Assembly: GCA_022419385.1 (NCBI GenBank)
Contig: JAJUBI010000007.1
Coordinates: forward strand, 3,381,768-3,445,767
Source of the DNA: Paraconiothyrium sp. Pb-2020
Lineage: Eukaryota > Ascomycota > Dothideomycetes > Pleosporales > Didymosphaeriaceae
Reading direction: 5' to 3'
Length of the DNA: 64,000 nucleotides
Every line of letters starts with the position of its first letter. The first letter of the stretch is position 1. Both the position numbers and the translations under genes were made by a program. Under the pieces are notes generated by a model. It saw only the letters and a list, made by a program, of their open reading frames with translations, was not told the DNA's origin and did no database searches. Shown piece by piece: positions 1-12,605 of the stretch.

Positions 1-745
1 CTTGGTATCGTCTGCATGCAAGGCTTGGGCAAGCGTGAGCATGAGCATGTCGCCGACAGCGATCGCCACTGTCGTGGAGGTAGTTGGCGCACACACGCCG
101 AATGAAACCTCCTCTAGCTCATGGATCGGTGCAGGGAGCAATATCCTCTCGGCTCTGTCGCGGAGGAGCGGGCAGTCGGTTGGCTTTGTCTGAGATGTGA
201 TGGCCAGCACGGGTATGGAGCTAGGGACATGGTCGAGGACAGCCATGAGCTCGGCGGTCTTGCCAGAGTAGGATATGAACAGAATGGCGTCGTTCTAGGC
301 AACAAAATATTAGTCTCAGTGGTGAATATCGGGGGCAAGGTTTCCTTACGGGTCGGATGTCGCCCAAATCGCCGTGCAATGCTTCAGCGGGGTGCAGGAA
401 GGTGCATGGGATACCCAGACTCTTCATGCTCGCCACCGTCTTCTTTCCAACCAGTCCGCTCTTGCCCACGCCGCAGATGAGCAACTTGCCACCGGCTTCC
501 TTAACGCTCTTGATGCATTCGACTGCCTGCAAGAGGCCCTCCCGCGCAATAGGGTCAGACTGATAAAGGATAGTGACCTGAGAGAGAGCGGTCGCCGCGG
601 TAGATAGGACGTGGACAGCGTGCGACAGAAGACTGGCGCCCTCGGGGTCGTCGACGCTTATAGGCGGCGTTAGGGCTTCGGAACCAGCGCGTCTTCTCTT
701 CATGGCCGATGACTGTTCTTGGGGCACTTGAACGAAGAGCTCCAT
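1..745 (-). CDS. KpsF/GutQ-type SIS-domain sugar-phosphate isomerase (3' part outside window)
   Basis: Predicted aldose-ketose sugar-phosphate isomerase of the arabinose-5-phosphate isomerase (KpsF/GutQ) type, cytosolic. The N-terminal half reads as one frame to position 350, with the SIS motif GVGKSGLVGKK followed by SLGIPCTFLHPAEALHGDLGD, typical of the family. A 55-bp phase-0 intron (349 to 295; donor GTAAGG, acceptor CTAG) joins it to NDAILFISYSGKT, a second SIS sugar-phosphate-binding motif, and the frame stays open to base 1. The C-terminus, where CBS domains are common in this family, lies beyond the window. I chose the ATG at 745 (MELFVQ); an in-frame ATG at 703 (MKRRR) and upstream ones are possible. 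The family call is firm; the physiological substrate in fungi is not known from sequence. Confidence 0.85.
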
Positions 746-2431
746 GGGGTATCTCGAATAAACAGAAATGCAGAAACGGTCCGCCCAAAAACGCTCGAAA
801 TCAAAGTACTTGTGGTCACTATGCGACAGCGGAACCGGGGTAGCTGTTACTGATCGGAAAGGGTCGGGAAGGGCGCTGTGGCGGGGAAATCTGTCAGCGC
901 AGTACCAGTACCAGTACCACGGGCGCAGGAGGGACTGGAGCTGAAATGGCACTGGTAGGAGCAGAAGGTCGGTTCGGAGTCCATATTAATAATTTGGCCA
1001 GACTCATGGTGGAGGTGAAGGTCGGGTTCTAGTCTTCTTCGAGCCGGCGTGAAGCCCCGCCGCCGGCGAAACGAGAAGCGTGATAAAGAAATGGCGACAT
1101 CTGACGTGCTAACCCGATGCAGCCTTCACTGAATTCACCACTCCACACATCCAGACGTTGGCGCACGTTTCGCGGAGCTAAGCATGACGGCGCGTGGCTA
1201 TTTTACGATCCTGGCGCAGTATCGAGCAAACAGCCATATGACGCGGCCATCGCGGCCATCGGGAGCGCGGGTGAGGCCGTCGGAGCCCTGCTAACGTGCG
1301 CGCCTGTTCCAGAAGACCCAAACGAAGCCTGAAGTTTCGCCTGCCGCGCCGTCATGGCGACCGTCGTTTCTTCGAGGTCTACCAGCCTCATGCCGAGCTT
1401 CCGTCCGTGAAGCTTCGGCCTGATCCGAGTCCGTGACTAGGACCACGCGCCGCAGGGTTGCAATCACCATGACCATCCCGTGGCAGCGCTCGACCAGCTA
1501 CTGTCCGAAACGCCCTTCCAGCAGATCCATGGGTAGACGGCGGTCAGATACACGGACGTAACGTACTCGGTTATCATGCGCGCCTTGTCGATGGGCCTTC
1601 TCTCTTCACCATGCGCCTCATCCTTCCCCAGCGCACAAGGATTGTCGAGCATCGTCTTCACATGTTCGGGAGAGGTCGGGTTGGCTTGGCACATGGCCGA
1701 ATGGTCGACCGCTTTCTGCACGAAGTTCTGAGGGAGATTGCGGGATGTGGAGACGAGGTCTAACCGTGGACCTGCCACTCTCGGTCGTTCATCTCGTCGG
1801 TGAGGAGGGCTGCGACTTTCACGCCTATGCAGGGACTGCACCCCACTACTATATGCTGGGGTTGATAACTCCGACCGATGGCGCGAGAAACGCTGGACCT
1901 GCAGTGTCGATCTGATTTCGTGCTTGACGCCTTTCTGTCGTTGTCGGCTTCGCTACAGCCAGCGAATCTTCGTACTGACAAGTTGTTGCACACCATGGAC
2001 CGAATCATATCTTCCCGATCGTTATCGGCTGTTTTGTGTCGTTTCGCGCTTTGGAGACGCGGCTGGCGTGTTCTGTCTGGGCTGACGACGACGATGCTGT
2101 TGACATTGCCTGCACCTTGAACCACATCAACCATGTTTATCGATAACGTTATCTAGCATACAGTCGTAAGCCTGAGGCATTCTGAGACGGGCAGCAATAC
2201 TCGACCAAACACTTCAACACCAAGGCCGGAGTACTGCAATGCCAATTTTCGGCAGGATCTCGCCCTAACCACCATAGGTAATCATGTACGAATACAACCC
2301 CAGTCCGAACCCCGCAATGGTCCGATTCCGACACAAAAAATCGCAATGACAACCGCCAATTCCTGCCCACCTCTCTATCTCAGGACTAACGGCCCTCACG
2401 ACTGTCGCAAGAATCCATAACGTCTAATAAC
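746..2431. other. Intergenic region with unrecognised open frames
   Basis: No gene recognised between the isomerase and the MFS carrier. Two minus-strand frames (1464-1841 and 1760-2134) stay open for about 125 codons each and overlap. The first has some protein-like composition, but neither shows a domain I know. They could be remnants of a decayed gene or chance frames. Confidence 0.5.
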
Positions 2432-3773
2432 ATGGAGGAACACGAGCTCGAGCCTATCACACACGAACGATTCCAGGGGAACCACGACTTCGAACCTCAT
2501 GGCCAGGAGGCTGAAGCTCTTCCTCCCGCTGATAGCGGTCGCCAGGCATGGACCTTTCTTGCCGTATGCTTCCTGCTCGAGGCCGTTGTTTGGGGCTTTC
2601 CTTTTGCCTTTGGTGTATTCCAAAAGTACTACGCCAGCGCGGAGTTGTTCAAGGATGACTCAAAAGGCCTTGCCGCTATCGGTACAACAGCAACGGGTAT
2701 CATGTACTTCGCATCGCCACTGGTCATAGGCTTCACAAGTACCTTTCCCCACCGTGTACAAGGCTTTAGCGCGGTCGGACTCTCTCTTCTATTGCTAGGA
2801 CTAGTGTGCGCGTCCTTTGCGAACAGTGTCTGGCAGCTCATCCTCACGCAAGGTGTGCTTTATGGGATCGGGGGAAGTCTTCTTTACCTTCCGTCTATCG
2901 TTTACCTAGACGAATGGTTCATTCGGCGCAAAGGCCTTGCTTTCGGTATCATGTGGGCAGGCACTGGCACCAGCGGTATGCTCGTCCCGCTTCTGATGAC
3001 TTGGCTCTTAGAAGACGGCTTCCGCACCGCCCCCGCATCTGGGCCATCATCTCCGCCATCTTGCTTTTCCCCTCGCTCATCTACCTTAAGGGTCGCCTGC
3101 CGGTGCAACGACCCACTAGGGGTGTCGCACTACGTCGCCGCTCGACCTCAACTTCTGCAAGACAGGCATGTTCTGCGTTCTCATGACCGGAAACGTCATC
3201 CAAGGCCTCGGCTACTTCATCCCCTCTATTTACCTCCCCTCCTATGCGAAGGCCATCGGACTGTCCAACGAAGCGTCTTCACTTACCATCTCGCTTGTCA
3301 ACGCCGCAGCCGTCGTGGGTACCATCGCAGTTGGTGCCCTCGTCGACCGCGTGGAGATCAACACCGCCATTATGATCACTTCTGTCGGCGCAACGGTCGC
3401 GTGTTTCCTGGTTTGGGGCCTATCAACTTCGCTCGCGCCGCTGTATGTTTTTGCCATCATGTACGGCGCTTTTGCAGGAGGGTATACGGCTACATGGCCA
3501 GGTATTACCCTCGCCATCCGCGAGCGATGCAGAGATGAGAATGGCGTTAGCCGCGTTGATACGGGTATGGTAGTCGCGCTGTTCGCGGCAGGGAAGGGCA
3601 TTGGATCTGTAGTCAGTGGACCGTTGAGCGAGGTGTTGCTTGAGGCTGATGGTTGGAGGGGCAAGGCTGGAGGCGCGTTTGGGACGGGGTATGGGAGCTT
3701 GGTTGTGTGGAGTGGAGTGACTATGTTTTTGGGTGGGATTAGCTGGTTTGCGAAGAGGCTTGGAAGGATTTGA
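2432..3773 (+). pseudogene. MFS monocarboxylate-type transporter with two apparent frameshifts
   Basis: Twelve-helix major facilitator of the fungal monocarboxylate porter (MCT-like) group, predicted plasma-membrane carrier for a small organic acid or polyketide. The N-terminal half (2432 to about 3030) carries WGFPFAFGVFQ and the helix including GIGGSLLYLPSIVYLDEWF. The protein then continues in a second frame (IWAIISAILLFPSLIYLKGR, about 3030-3135) and in a third (NVIQGLGYFIPSIYLPSYA to the stop at 3773). Each switch corresponds to one missing base, near 3028-3034 (a C5 run) and near 3132-3142. No GT-AG intron explains them, because the intervening sequence still encodes a conserved helix. 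It is either a pseudogene or an intact gene with two sequence errors. Position beside the PKS suggests an export or uptake role in the cluster. Confidence 0.8.
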
Positions 3774-4329
3774 GAGGTGGGTGTACGCTTACGCGCATTG
3801 CATAGATGTTTAGAAACACATCAGATAAGTCGTAGCTCTCTTATACAGCAAGTCAATATCGCCGCGGGCTTGATAGCGTGCAATGGCTGGGAAGTTTTAG
3901 CACATTGGACCAGACAATAAGAGACAGGAAAGAAAATGAATGAGTATAACGACAATCGGCTTGTGACGCGTACATTACTATTGCGCTCTTGTTCTAAGAA
4001 TGTTCGGTGCACTCCGTCGGACTAAGATTTGGATCGCCCTACTTCCAGATCTTCTCTCCATTTATTCGGGGAAAGGAGGATCGTCGCATCTCATAATGAA
4101 CGGACAGTAGACCTGGAATCAGCGTAGTCGAAAGCATATCCCAGATTACCGTTTGCTTGTTCGGCCGGACTTTAGCAGCATCTCGGAGATGAGATCTTGA
4201 TAAGATGCGATAAGATTAGGTTACGGAAGTGGCTGTGTGGGGAAGTAGCGCTGCAGGCAGGCCTCCATCAACAACTCTTAGAAACACATACGCTCAAGAT
4301 ACACACGAAGCTACACCAACAGGAGAACC
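3774..4329. other. Intergenic region, nothing recognised
   Basis: About 550 bp between the MFS carrier and the next plus-strand gene. It should hold the 3' end of one and the promoter of the other; no repeat, RNA gene or convincing frame was seen. Confidence 0.6.
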
Positions 4330-5547
4330 ATGGCGGTTGAAATGAACTCAGCCATCGACTGGGCCTACATTCGAAGGTAAGGTAAGCTCTTTCTTTAGAT
4401 CCTCCAAACCTGACGTTCCGCAGCACCGAACAACAAATTGCTGCGCTCCATCTTCGAGCTGGCTCTTTGAGGACCAAAGTTTTGGAGCTGTTCGATGCCG
4501 CAAACAACATTGGGAAAGATGACTATCTCGTCGGCTTCACTATGTCACACCTTACCCAGCGGAAAAGGGCAGAAATCACAGTACAGATCAATGAGTTGGA
4601 AGCAGAGGAGAACCGAAACACAGAAGTCGTAAAAAAGCTCGAGGCTGAGTTGCGCGAACACTGGGCGGCATATGCGGCTTTCCACTGTCGCGTGTTCTGT
4701 GATCTTATCCGACAGAAGCTACCCAGAGAGCTGCGCATCATAGTATTCGAAGCCTTGTGTGAAGATGCGCATCATACGATCACAGACTGGAACGTACAGG
4801 CACTCAGCACTAGACCCGCTGATCCAGTAGCGCTTGTCGAGTCTTGGAGCGGGCGAGATACGAGACATTGCTTCGAAGCGCGCTTCGTAGGGCCAGATCT
4901 GCAGCCAGAGATTGTAGAGGCGTGGTGGCGCATGTCTACATTCGAGTTCAAGACCGCTCAGCTTATACCCAAGTTCCTTAACGAGGATTTCTGGGGATCA
5001 GCAATCAAAGATCGGATAAGATACGTCATCATAGACCTGTCGTATCGAAGTTATAATGGGCGTTTCCCTTTTGCGTTGCAAGCCGATCTCAAGACGACTG
5101 TGAATGGAACCGACCTCGATTCTGAGCTGGATTACATTGCAAGTCTGAGCAATATCTCGAGGGTTGTGCTTGCGATCAAGAAAAGAGATTTCAGATATCC
5201 CAAGGCTACTATAGAACAGATACAGCACGCGTTCCTGAAGGTTGCCAGTCAATTGTTTCCGAGGCTTGAGAGGCTGCAGAAAGATGGATATTCCCTTTCC
5301 GTCCTCGTGGACGGAGATATCATGATCAAAGTTGATGAGTCGGATATTACCGTGCAGGGGTGGCGAAAGCAGTTCCTTGACGCTGAGGAGGTAAGTTGCA
5401 TCCGCCGAGATTTGTATATTCGTTACTGACTCTATGCAGGCCTTGGACAAAACACAGTATGCTACGAAAGAGGTATTCAATAATCGCAGATGTTGGCCAC
5501 TTACTCCTAGGAATGACTACACGATCGCGGAGGAACCGGGTAGCTGA
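4330..5547 (+). CDS. Hypothetical protein with N-terminal coiled coil (fungal, unknown)
   Basis: Three exons: 4330-4376, 4424-5390 and 5440-5547, with introns of 47 and 49 bp that have GTAAGG/CAG and GTAAGT/CAG ends and keep frame. The product is about 373 residues. The first 110 residues are charged and helical (TMSHLTQRKRAEITVQINELEAEE...), consistent with a coiled coil. A short segment (KLPRELRIIVFEALCED) resembles the start of the F-box-like or 2EXR-type regions common in large families of fungal orphan proteins. No catalytic motif, signal peptide or membrane segment was seen. It sits between the MFS carrier and the PKS, but nothing in its sequence ties it to polyketide synthesis. Start chosen because exon 1 fuses in frame and an upstream AACC precedes the ATG. 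Confidence 0.75.
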
Positions 5548-5791
5548 GCATCTAGTCTTTCAAAGCTGATGATCAATTGCGTGTCATTTTCATCTTTCAT
5601 ATACATTCTATACGGTGACAAGCGAGTTTTCATTGAATGAGGACCATCGCAAGCGTTATCTACATGAATAGTATCTTCCCCGCTTCTTTACAAGTAAGAG
5701 TCGCGAATGACCTGGAGCGCTCGCGGGGTAGGGTGCAACGGATGCATTTCACATTCCCTCATAAAAGGCATACTCGAGTGAGGCGAATCCG

Positions 5792-8700
5792 TCACGCTAG
5801 CAATCTTTCCAGAAAGTAGTCGTAGCCAGGCTTGACCCCCTCGTCCCACTGTCTCGATCCAGGCTTCAACAAAAGGTCGTGGAGGTGCTCGCTACTCTCC
5901 AGCCTGACGAATTTGTGTTCGACACCGGCGTCACCCAGCGCAGACACGAACCTGTCTGCAGACTCTATCGACACTACTCTATCCACTTTGCTGTGAACGA
6001 CGCATGTTGGCGTGCGAAAGTTCCTCTTCCTGACTTGTGCCAGCGGGCTGATTGCTTCGACTCTCGCAGCGTCAGGGCGCTTGAAGACGGTCTCGCCCTC
6101 GCCGTTGGGTGGAGGAATCCCATCGAGGATCAGCGGAAGGCCGATGCCGTCTTTGAACATCGAAAGAACGAGAGCGGATCGCGGATCACTCGGGCGCACG
6201 AATCCGACGCCATCTAGGTATTTCGCATTCCCCTTTGACTCATAATTAGTCAGTGGCTTTGGCAGGAGTGCCGCCCTGATGTCACGCATCGAGATCTTTC
6301 GCTCCGGAAATTTTCTGTCGGCGTCGATATCTTCGGATTCGAAGTCTGTGGGCGCGTAGAACGACAGGATAGTCCTTGGTGGCTGTATGCCCACGGCCTG
6401 TGTTGTCCAAGCGCTTGTCAAGGCAAGATGTCCGCCTGTGGACCAGCCGATGATCCCAACACGACTTGGGTCCAGTTTGACATTTGCTTGTTCGAGCAGT
6501 TTCGGTAGGGAGTGTTGCACCCAGAGCACTGAGTCACGCACGTCTGAGATGGCTCCGTCGAGGACGTTGATTTCAGGGCAAAGACGATAGTCAATGCTCA
6601 CTGGTAAAACTCCGTTCGCAAGAAGGTGGGCAGTCTGATGGGGGCGAATGGCTTTGCGAGAGAGTGTCATGTAGCCGCCTGCGTGGACCATGATTGCTAC
6701 GAGAGAATCAGCATGGCAATAATATGATCGCATTGTATAGTGACGCACCTATAGGCATCGGACGACTTGGGATATCCTGAGGAAGGTACACGTCCACCTC
6801 AATCTGGACACTATCCTCGACTTTGTAGACGAAAGTCAATACTTTCTCCTGCGCCTGGTTTACTCCGTATGGCAAGACCATATTATTTCTCTGCTGAATG
6901 TTAGCTGTGGGAGAATGATGTGAAATTCCAACAGCAGCCACCGCATCTTCGGTATTAGGCTGTTCTGCGCCTTTAGCATCAGTCAATCCAATTCATTCAT
7001 ACTTCGGGAAGTGTTTACCTTTGACCAAAACGCGGCCTTGATCACTCAGTACATCAATAATATCTTGCACTGTCGACTCCAAGCTCAACTGTTCATTGTC
7101 AATATTCACATCGAATCCGTCCTCGAGAGACGACTTCAGTTCTACGGAAGATAGCGAATCGACGCCCAGAGATTGTAGAGAAGCACTGGGCCGGATAGCG
7201 TCGGTAGGCACACCACAGTTGTCTGTTATTACAGCCAGCAACTTATTGTAATCGGCGCTCGTCGAGGAAGACTTGAAGGAAGAGTTTGGCGTCTCAAAAG
7301 TGGATGTAGCTGCGGACCTAGCGGTGGGCCCGGGTTTCACCATAGTCTTTGGCAGCGGGAGTGCCGTCGAAGCCTGGATTCGGGCCGCAATTGACAACAC
7401 AGACTCGTTTGCAATTTCCGTGGACGGAATGCTCAGTCCGGATATCCTCTCGATTTCGTCGACGAGCTCCACTGCTGCCAGGGAGTCGAGACCGAGATCG
7501 TCCATTCTTGCTTGCTCTGGCATTTTGCCGACGTCGATGCCCACAAATTGGGCAATCGTGGTTTTTAAGACGTCCAGCTTGTTGTTGAATCCATCTTCAG
7601 TATCCCCGTCTGGGACCGTAATCTCGGTTTGAGCGCTAGTTTCCGATGATGCCTCTCCATCCGATTCAGAGGTTTTGTCCGAGTCAGACAGTGGCGTATT
7701 CTTGGTGGGAGCTGGAACACTCTTGATCGCCACGTTGCCATTGGCAGCACGGTTGGCGCCGTCCAACAGTTTCTCCAGGACAGCCACGGGCATCTTCGTG
7801 AAGCGACAGCCGAGGTAGTTCGCAATCAAGATTCCCTCTTCATTCAGCACAAAGACATCCCCAGATACCTTCCGCTCACCTTGTGGTGTGAAGATCGCAT
7901 AGACAGTCCAATCACGGGAGTCACGAAAATTGACATCTGCAGTGACAAACGCTTGATCGATGGCACTAGCAATGAAAACCTCGTCAGGTTGATGCTGTCC
8001 GCTGCTGTTGATCATCAAACCAACAACTTGGATAAAGTTATCCATCGAAACGGCATCGAAACGCGATGACACTGTGCTTTCTCCGGAGTCGGCCACAGAG
8101 GTGGGTACTCGAATGGTAGCCAGAGCTTCGTTGCCGGCAATGGTCACAGACTCGATGCCGCGGAGGACAGGCCCATACGTCACGACCCGTGAAAATAAGC
8201 CATACGCACGAGAAGACCGCAAGACCTCCGCTCCAGCAACTTCTGGGATCTGAGAGATTCGACTTGCAACTAGACGTTGGTATGCCCACAGACCGCTGAT
8301 ACCATCCTGACTCATGTCTACGGTACCAGCGGCGTGTATGATTTTCTTTCCAGAAGGGTTGTCTCTGCCACTACTGGAAACTTCAAAGCGCCAGGATGAA
8401 TGTGACTCGGCCTTGCTCAAAGCCAGGTCGACACTACGGGTAGTTCCAAGTCCAAGTGGCGAAGAGTATTCGATCTCGGAGAATTGCAAAGCATTGTGTT
8501 GTACGTCGACGCCTAAGAGGTCCAGAGCCATAATTGCAAGCTCCATATACATCGACGCCGGGCATAGCGCTCGGCCACGAACTGCATGACCTCCAACAAT
8601 GGCTTGGAATCTCTTGCTCGCAGTGTTGACCTCGAACACTTTTCTAGAAGAAGAGGACTCCACGTATCTTGGAACGACAAGCATCGGAGTCACAGATATT

Positions 8701-11700
8701 CTCTCATGGCCATTTGTGGGTGATGTCGCCGTAGAGTCGCGTTGCAAGGCTTCAACAGCCCGATCAATGTTCGGCAGCCAGTGTCTCGTTTTCTGGAACT
8801 GGTACGGAGGTAACCAAACTTGGTGGATTCCCCTCTTTGCGTGGTCGAGAAACGGGACGTATGTTGTGTCGATGCCTTCGCTCCAAAGCTTGATGGTTGC
8901 TGCTAGGAAGCCGGCTGTCGGGTCTCCTTCGTGACCTGAACCGACAGGAACGAAACAGTGCGCATCTGTCTTCGTGACCGCTCGCTTGACCATTGATATG
9001 ATAGGCGAACCCATGTCAGCCTCAAGGAAGACGCAATTTCCGAGGGCATTTTCGATGCGTTTGGTGGCTTCTTCGAAGTATACTGGCGCTCGTGTGTGTT
9101 CGCGAATTCTGTCGGATGTAACGACGGTCCTTTGCAATGCCGTCGCGGGCTCGAACGGGATGGTCGCTTCTCTAAACACCAAACCCTTTGCAATAATTTC
9201 GATATCGTCAAGTATTGACTCCGTAAAAATGGAGTGGAAAGCATGGCTGACGTCGAGACGCTGATGACGGGTCTGTGGCATACCCTTGTTCGACAAGAAT
9301 GCCTCGAAGTTCTCGATGTCTTTGTCCTTGCCCACGACGACCTGACTAGAGGCGGAGTTGAAACAAGCTATCTCGAGGGACAGACCGATGTCTTTGATCA
9401 ACGTGGCCACCCTTTGCTTATCCGTATGCACGGCCAGCATGGTACCTCGCTCCGGACCCCATTTAGACTGTATAAGGCTTGCTCGTGCTGCAATAAGCCG
9501 CATACCATCTTGCAGCGACAAGATGCCAGACACAACCATTGCTGTTAGCTCACCGAAGCTGTGACCGATGACTGCTGCGACCGAAAGACCGGAATCAATC
9601 CAGCTCATAGCACATGCGTACTGTAAAGCGAAAGTCCCGCATTGGAGCAGAACCACGTCATCAGTGGGTTGCTGGTTAAAGATATCGGGAAGAATTGATG
9701 GATAGCCTAGATCTCTAAGGATCGCATTGCACTCGTCAACGTACCTACGTAGACGCGGCATAGACTTATAAGTAGATTCGTCTAGCCCGACAACTTGGCG
9801 GCTCTGGCCTGAGAACACGAGGCACACTTTTCTTGGTTGTTCTGGAATCGATATCTCGGCTGTGTTCTTCAGAGCGTGTTGTAAGCAGTCAGACGAAGGC
9901 GAAGAAGCCGACACGGAAGCAATCAGCCGCACTGAGTGGCGTTTGCGCCGCTCGGCAAGGGTGAAGGCGACATCCGCAAGGCGCAGGTTCTCTTGGGTCG
10001 GCAGCCTGAGGTAGCTAGCTAAACTCTCTGCGGTTGCGCGGAGACTAGCCGCACAATTTGCGCTGAGAATGAGCGGAAACCTCTCGTTGCTGTTACGTCC
10101 CTCCGCCGATCCCCTTTCAGCGATCCGAGGTGGTTGACTGCAAAGCATAGCGGAGTTACTACCAGCGGCACCATAACTGTTGATGCAAGCTACTTTGAAA
10201 GTTTCGACCCATGCTTCAGTAACCGTTGTGATCTTCATCTTGTCCGCTTCCAGAGATCCAATCTTTGGGTTTACGGATTTGAAGTTTGCGATTGGAGGTA
10301 TGCCTTCATGTTGGAGCATGGTAAGGATTTTGCACAGGCTTTGCACGCCTGCTGCGGTCTCTGCATGACCTACATTCGCCTTCAGCGAACCTAGAGAAAG
10401 AGTTGTTGCGCGAGACGGGTTCGCGAAAATCGCACGCACACTGGCTATTTCTAGTGGGTCGCCAACCTGCGTTCCAGTTCCATGGGCTTCAACATATGAA
10501 ATCTGCTCTGGCTGCAGATTTGATTGTCTAAGAAGTGTTCTGTAGAGGCTCTTTTGAGCTGGTGAAGAAGGAACTGTAATGCTTGGTGAAAGGCCTCCTT
10601 GATTGGTTGCGATGGCTGGAATGACGCCGAGAATCTGCTGTCCATCGGCAACAGCTTCTTTTAGGGGCCTAAGAAGCACTAATCCACATCCTTCACCTCG
10701 GCAGTATCCATCTGCAGCTGCATCGAACGGCTTACATTGACCAGTAGGGCTCAAGAAACCAGCTTTGGCAAGGTCCAAAAAGTTGTGAACACCAGTCAGA
10801 ATATTAACGCCACCAGCTAGAGCCATAGAGCACTCGCCACTTTGGATCGCCTTGCAGGCTCGGTTGATCGCTACTAGGGAGGACGAACAAGCAGTATCGA
10901 TGACCTCAGAAGGGCCTTGCCAACCAAAGTGGTAGCTAATCTTGCCCGACAGAAAAGCTCGGATGGTGCCTGTGGATGTAAAAGCAGTGGGCGCATGGAC
11001 AGCTGTGTTGTCAAGGTATTCGACGAAACTGGCGCCAATGAAGCATCCGATATCGTCGCCAGACTCCCGTCTGTGGTTTCGTAGATACCCGCTAGAGTCA
11101 AGGGCTTGATAGGCGACTTCGAGCAGTACTCTCTGTTGCGGGTCCATATTCGTGGCTTCCCGCGGGCTGATCCGGAAAAAGGCGTGATCGAAACGATCTG
11201 GCTCAACGATGAAATTACCCCAGAACTTATGCTTGCTTGTCCATTTCTGATCAAGTCCTGCCTTGAAACTTCCGTGCAGATCGAAGCGGTCGGTGGGAAC
11301 CTCGACAGCGCGGGATTCGCCGCGCTTCATCAATTGCCAGAGTTCTTCCAAGTCGTCCGCGCCGGGGATGCGGCAGGCAGCCCCAACGATTGCGATGGCG
11401 TTGTCGGCATATTTGTACTGCTCGTCTTTTCTCTGGACCGACCTTCCCTTGATGTATGACAGGACATCCAATTTCGTGATTTTCAGGTTTTTCGTATGGA
11501 AAGGTGTAAGAGGAATGCAATCGCCAATTCCAAACACAGTGAATAAGTGACATGAACGGTCCGTCGCAGCGAGATCGGTCGCAGTCTCTTGCAGGAGTGT
11601 GTACCACTCACACTTGCACGCCAGGATGGTGTATATTAGCTCAGAGGTAAGTGATGCATCTGAGATGATCTGTCCATTCGTGTTGGAGCGCATTGGTATT

Positions 11701-12605
11701 CGTAGTTGTCGAGAATGTGGAAGACTGAGAGACAGCTCCGAGGAAGCAAGGTTGTTGAGATCTTCGGCAAGCTCTGCATTTTCAGGATTGTGGACTTTGC
11801 CGCGCAAGTGAATACCTTGCACAAGAAGACCTTGCTCTCGTGCGTGTGCGGATAGGTTTTCTAGCACATGAACACTTCCAACGATACTTATCGTCTTCGG
11901 ATCAGTAATAGCGGAAATATGTGCCTGTTTATCACGAAATCAGCTGGAAGTAAAAAAACATTCCGCGCGTTGTTCCAAACTTACCCCGGGAAATTTCTTC
12001 ACCAACTCCTCTCCTTGATCTGGTCTCTTTAACCGCAGGACAATCGTAGTTGGTCCAGGAATATTTTCGTCATCGCCAAGCTCACCATAAGCACCAATTC
12101 CTAGTGCTATTCGCATAGCGATGATGGCATTCTGAACCACCTCTTCCTCGTTACTGGAACAGGCAATGGCCGCCGCTGGCAGAAGACCACCGCAATATCC
12201 TTGGATGCCGCCGCCTCGGCTTAGTGACTCTTGGAATTCATTGTGAGAAATTTGACGGGCTTCCAGATATTGTAAGTACTGGCACGTCTGAACAATGGTC
12301 AAAAGGGGCAATGCGAATATCCCAGACATGTGGCCAGCAACAGGCTCGGAGTTGCCCGTTGCAATCCAATCTGCGAATGACTTCGAGTAACGTGGGCCTT
12401 GTTTCAAGGCCGCAATGTCTTTGCGGTGATTAGCAAAGATCTGCCACGTTTGTTCAAGGCGGCCGATTCCATCGACAAACGGCTGCAAGTAAGGTGCACT
12501 TGTGAGAAATGAATGAATGCTGTTCAGGTATGCCGCCGTCGGAGCTTTGCTTTGCGGGGAAAAGACCGCAACAGACGGCAGGGGGTGCTCAGTCTTGGAT
12601 GTCAT
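5792..12605 (-). CDS. Non-reducing polyketide synthase, SAT-KS-AT-PT-ACP-ACP-TE
   Basis: Iterative type I PKS of about 2217 residues in four exons (12605-11985, 11924-7019, 6970-6749, 6696-5792); the introns of 60, 48 and 52 bp all preserve frame. Visible sites: SAT Cys138 in GYCGG; KS Cys553 in DTACSSS with His688 (EAHGTGT) and His727 (VGHAE); AT Ser996 in GHSFGE; PT His1320 (GGHAVRG) and Asp1502 (SMDNF); ACP serines 1688 (LGLDSL) and 1797 (LGVDSL). The C-terminal alpha/beta hydrolase has HAGG oxyanion residues near 1921, nucleophile Ser2002 in GWSTGG, Asp2155 and His2187 or 2189. No KR, DH or ER, so an aromatic product is expected. The hydrolase motif RPHQT...LPVSIDYRLCPE matches release domains of C-methylating synthases, yet no CMeT domain lies between ACP2 and the hydrolase. 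It is the core enzyme of the cluster. Product unknown. Confidence 0.93.

Noticed and set aside
3030..3140. Intron to explain the MFS frame changes
   Set aside because: No suitable donor and acceptor, and the segment encodes a conserved transmembrane helix in a third frame.
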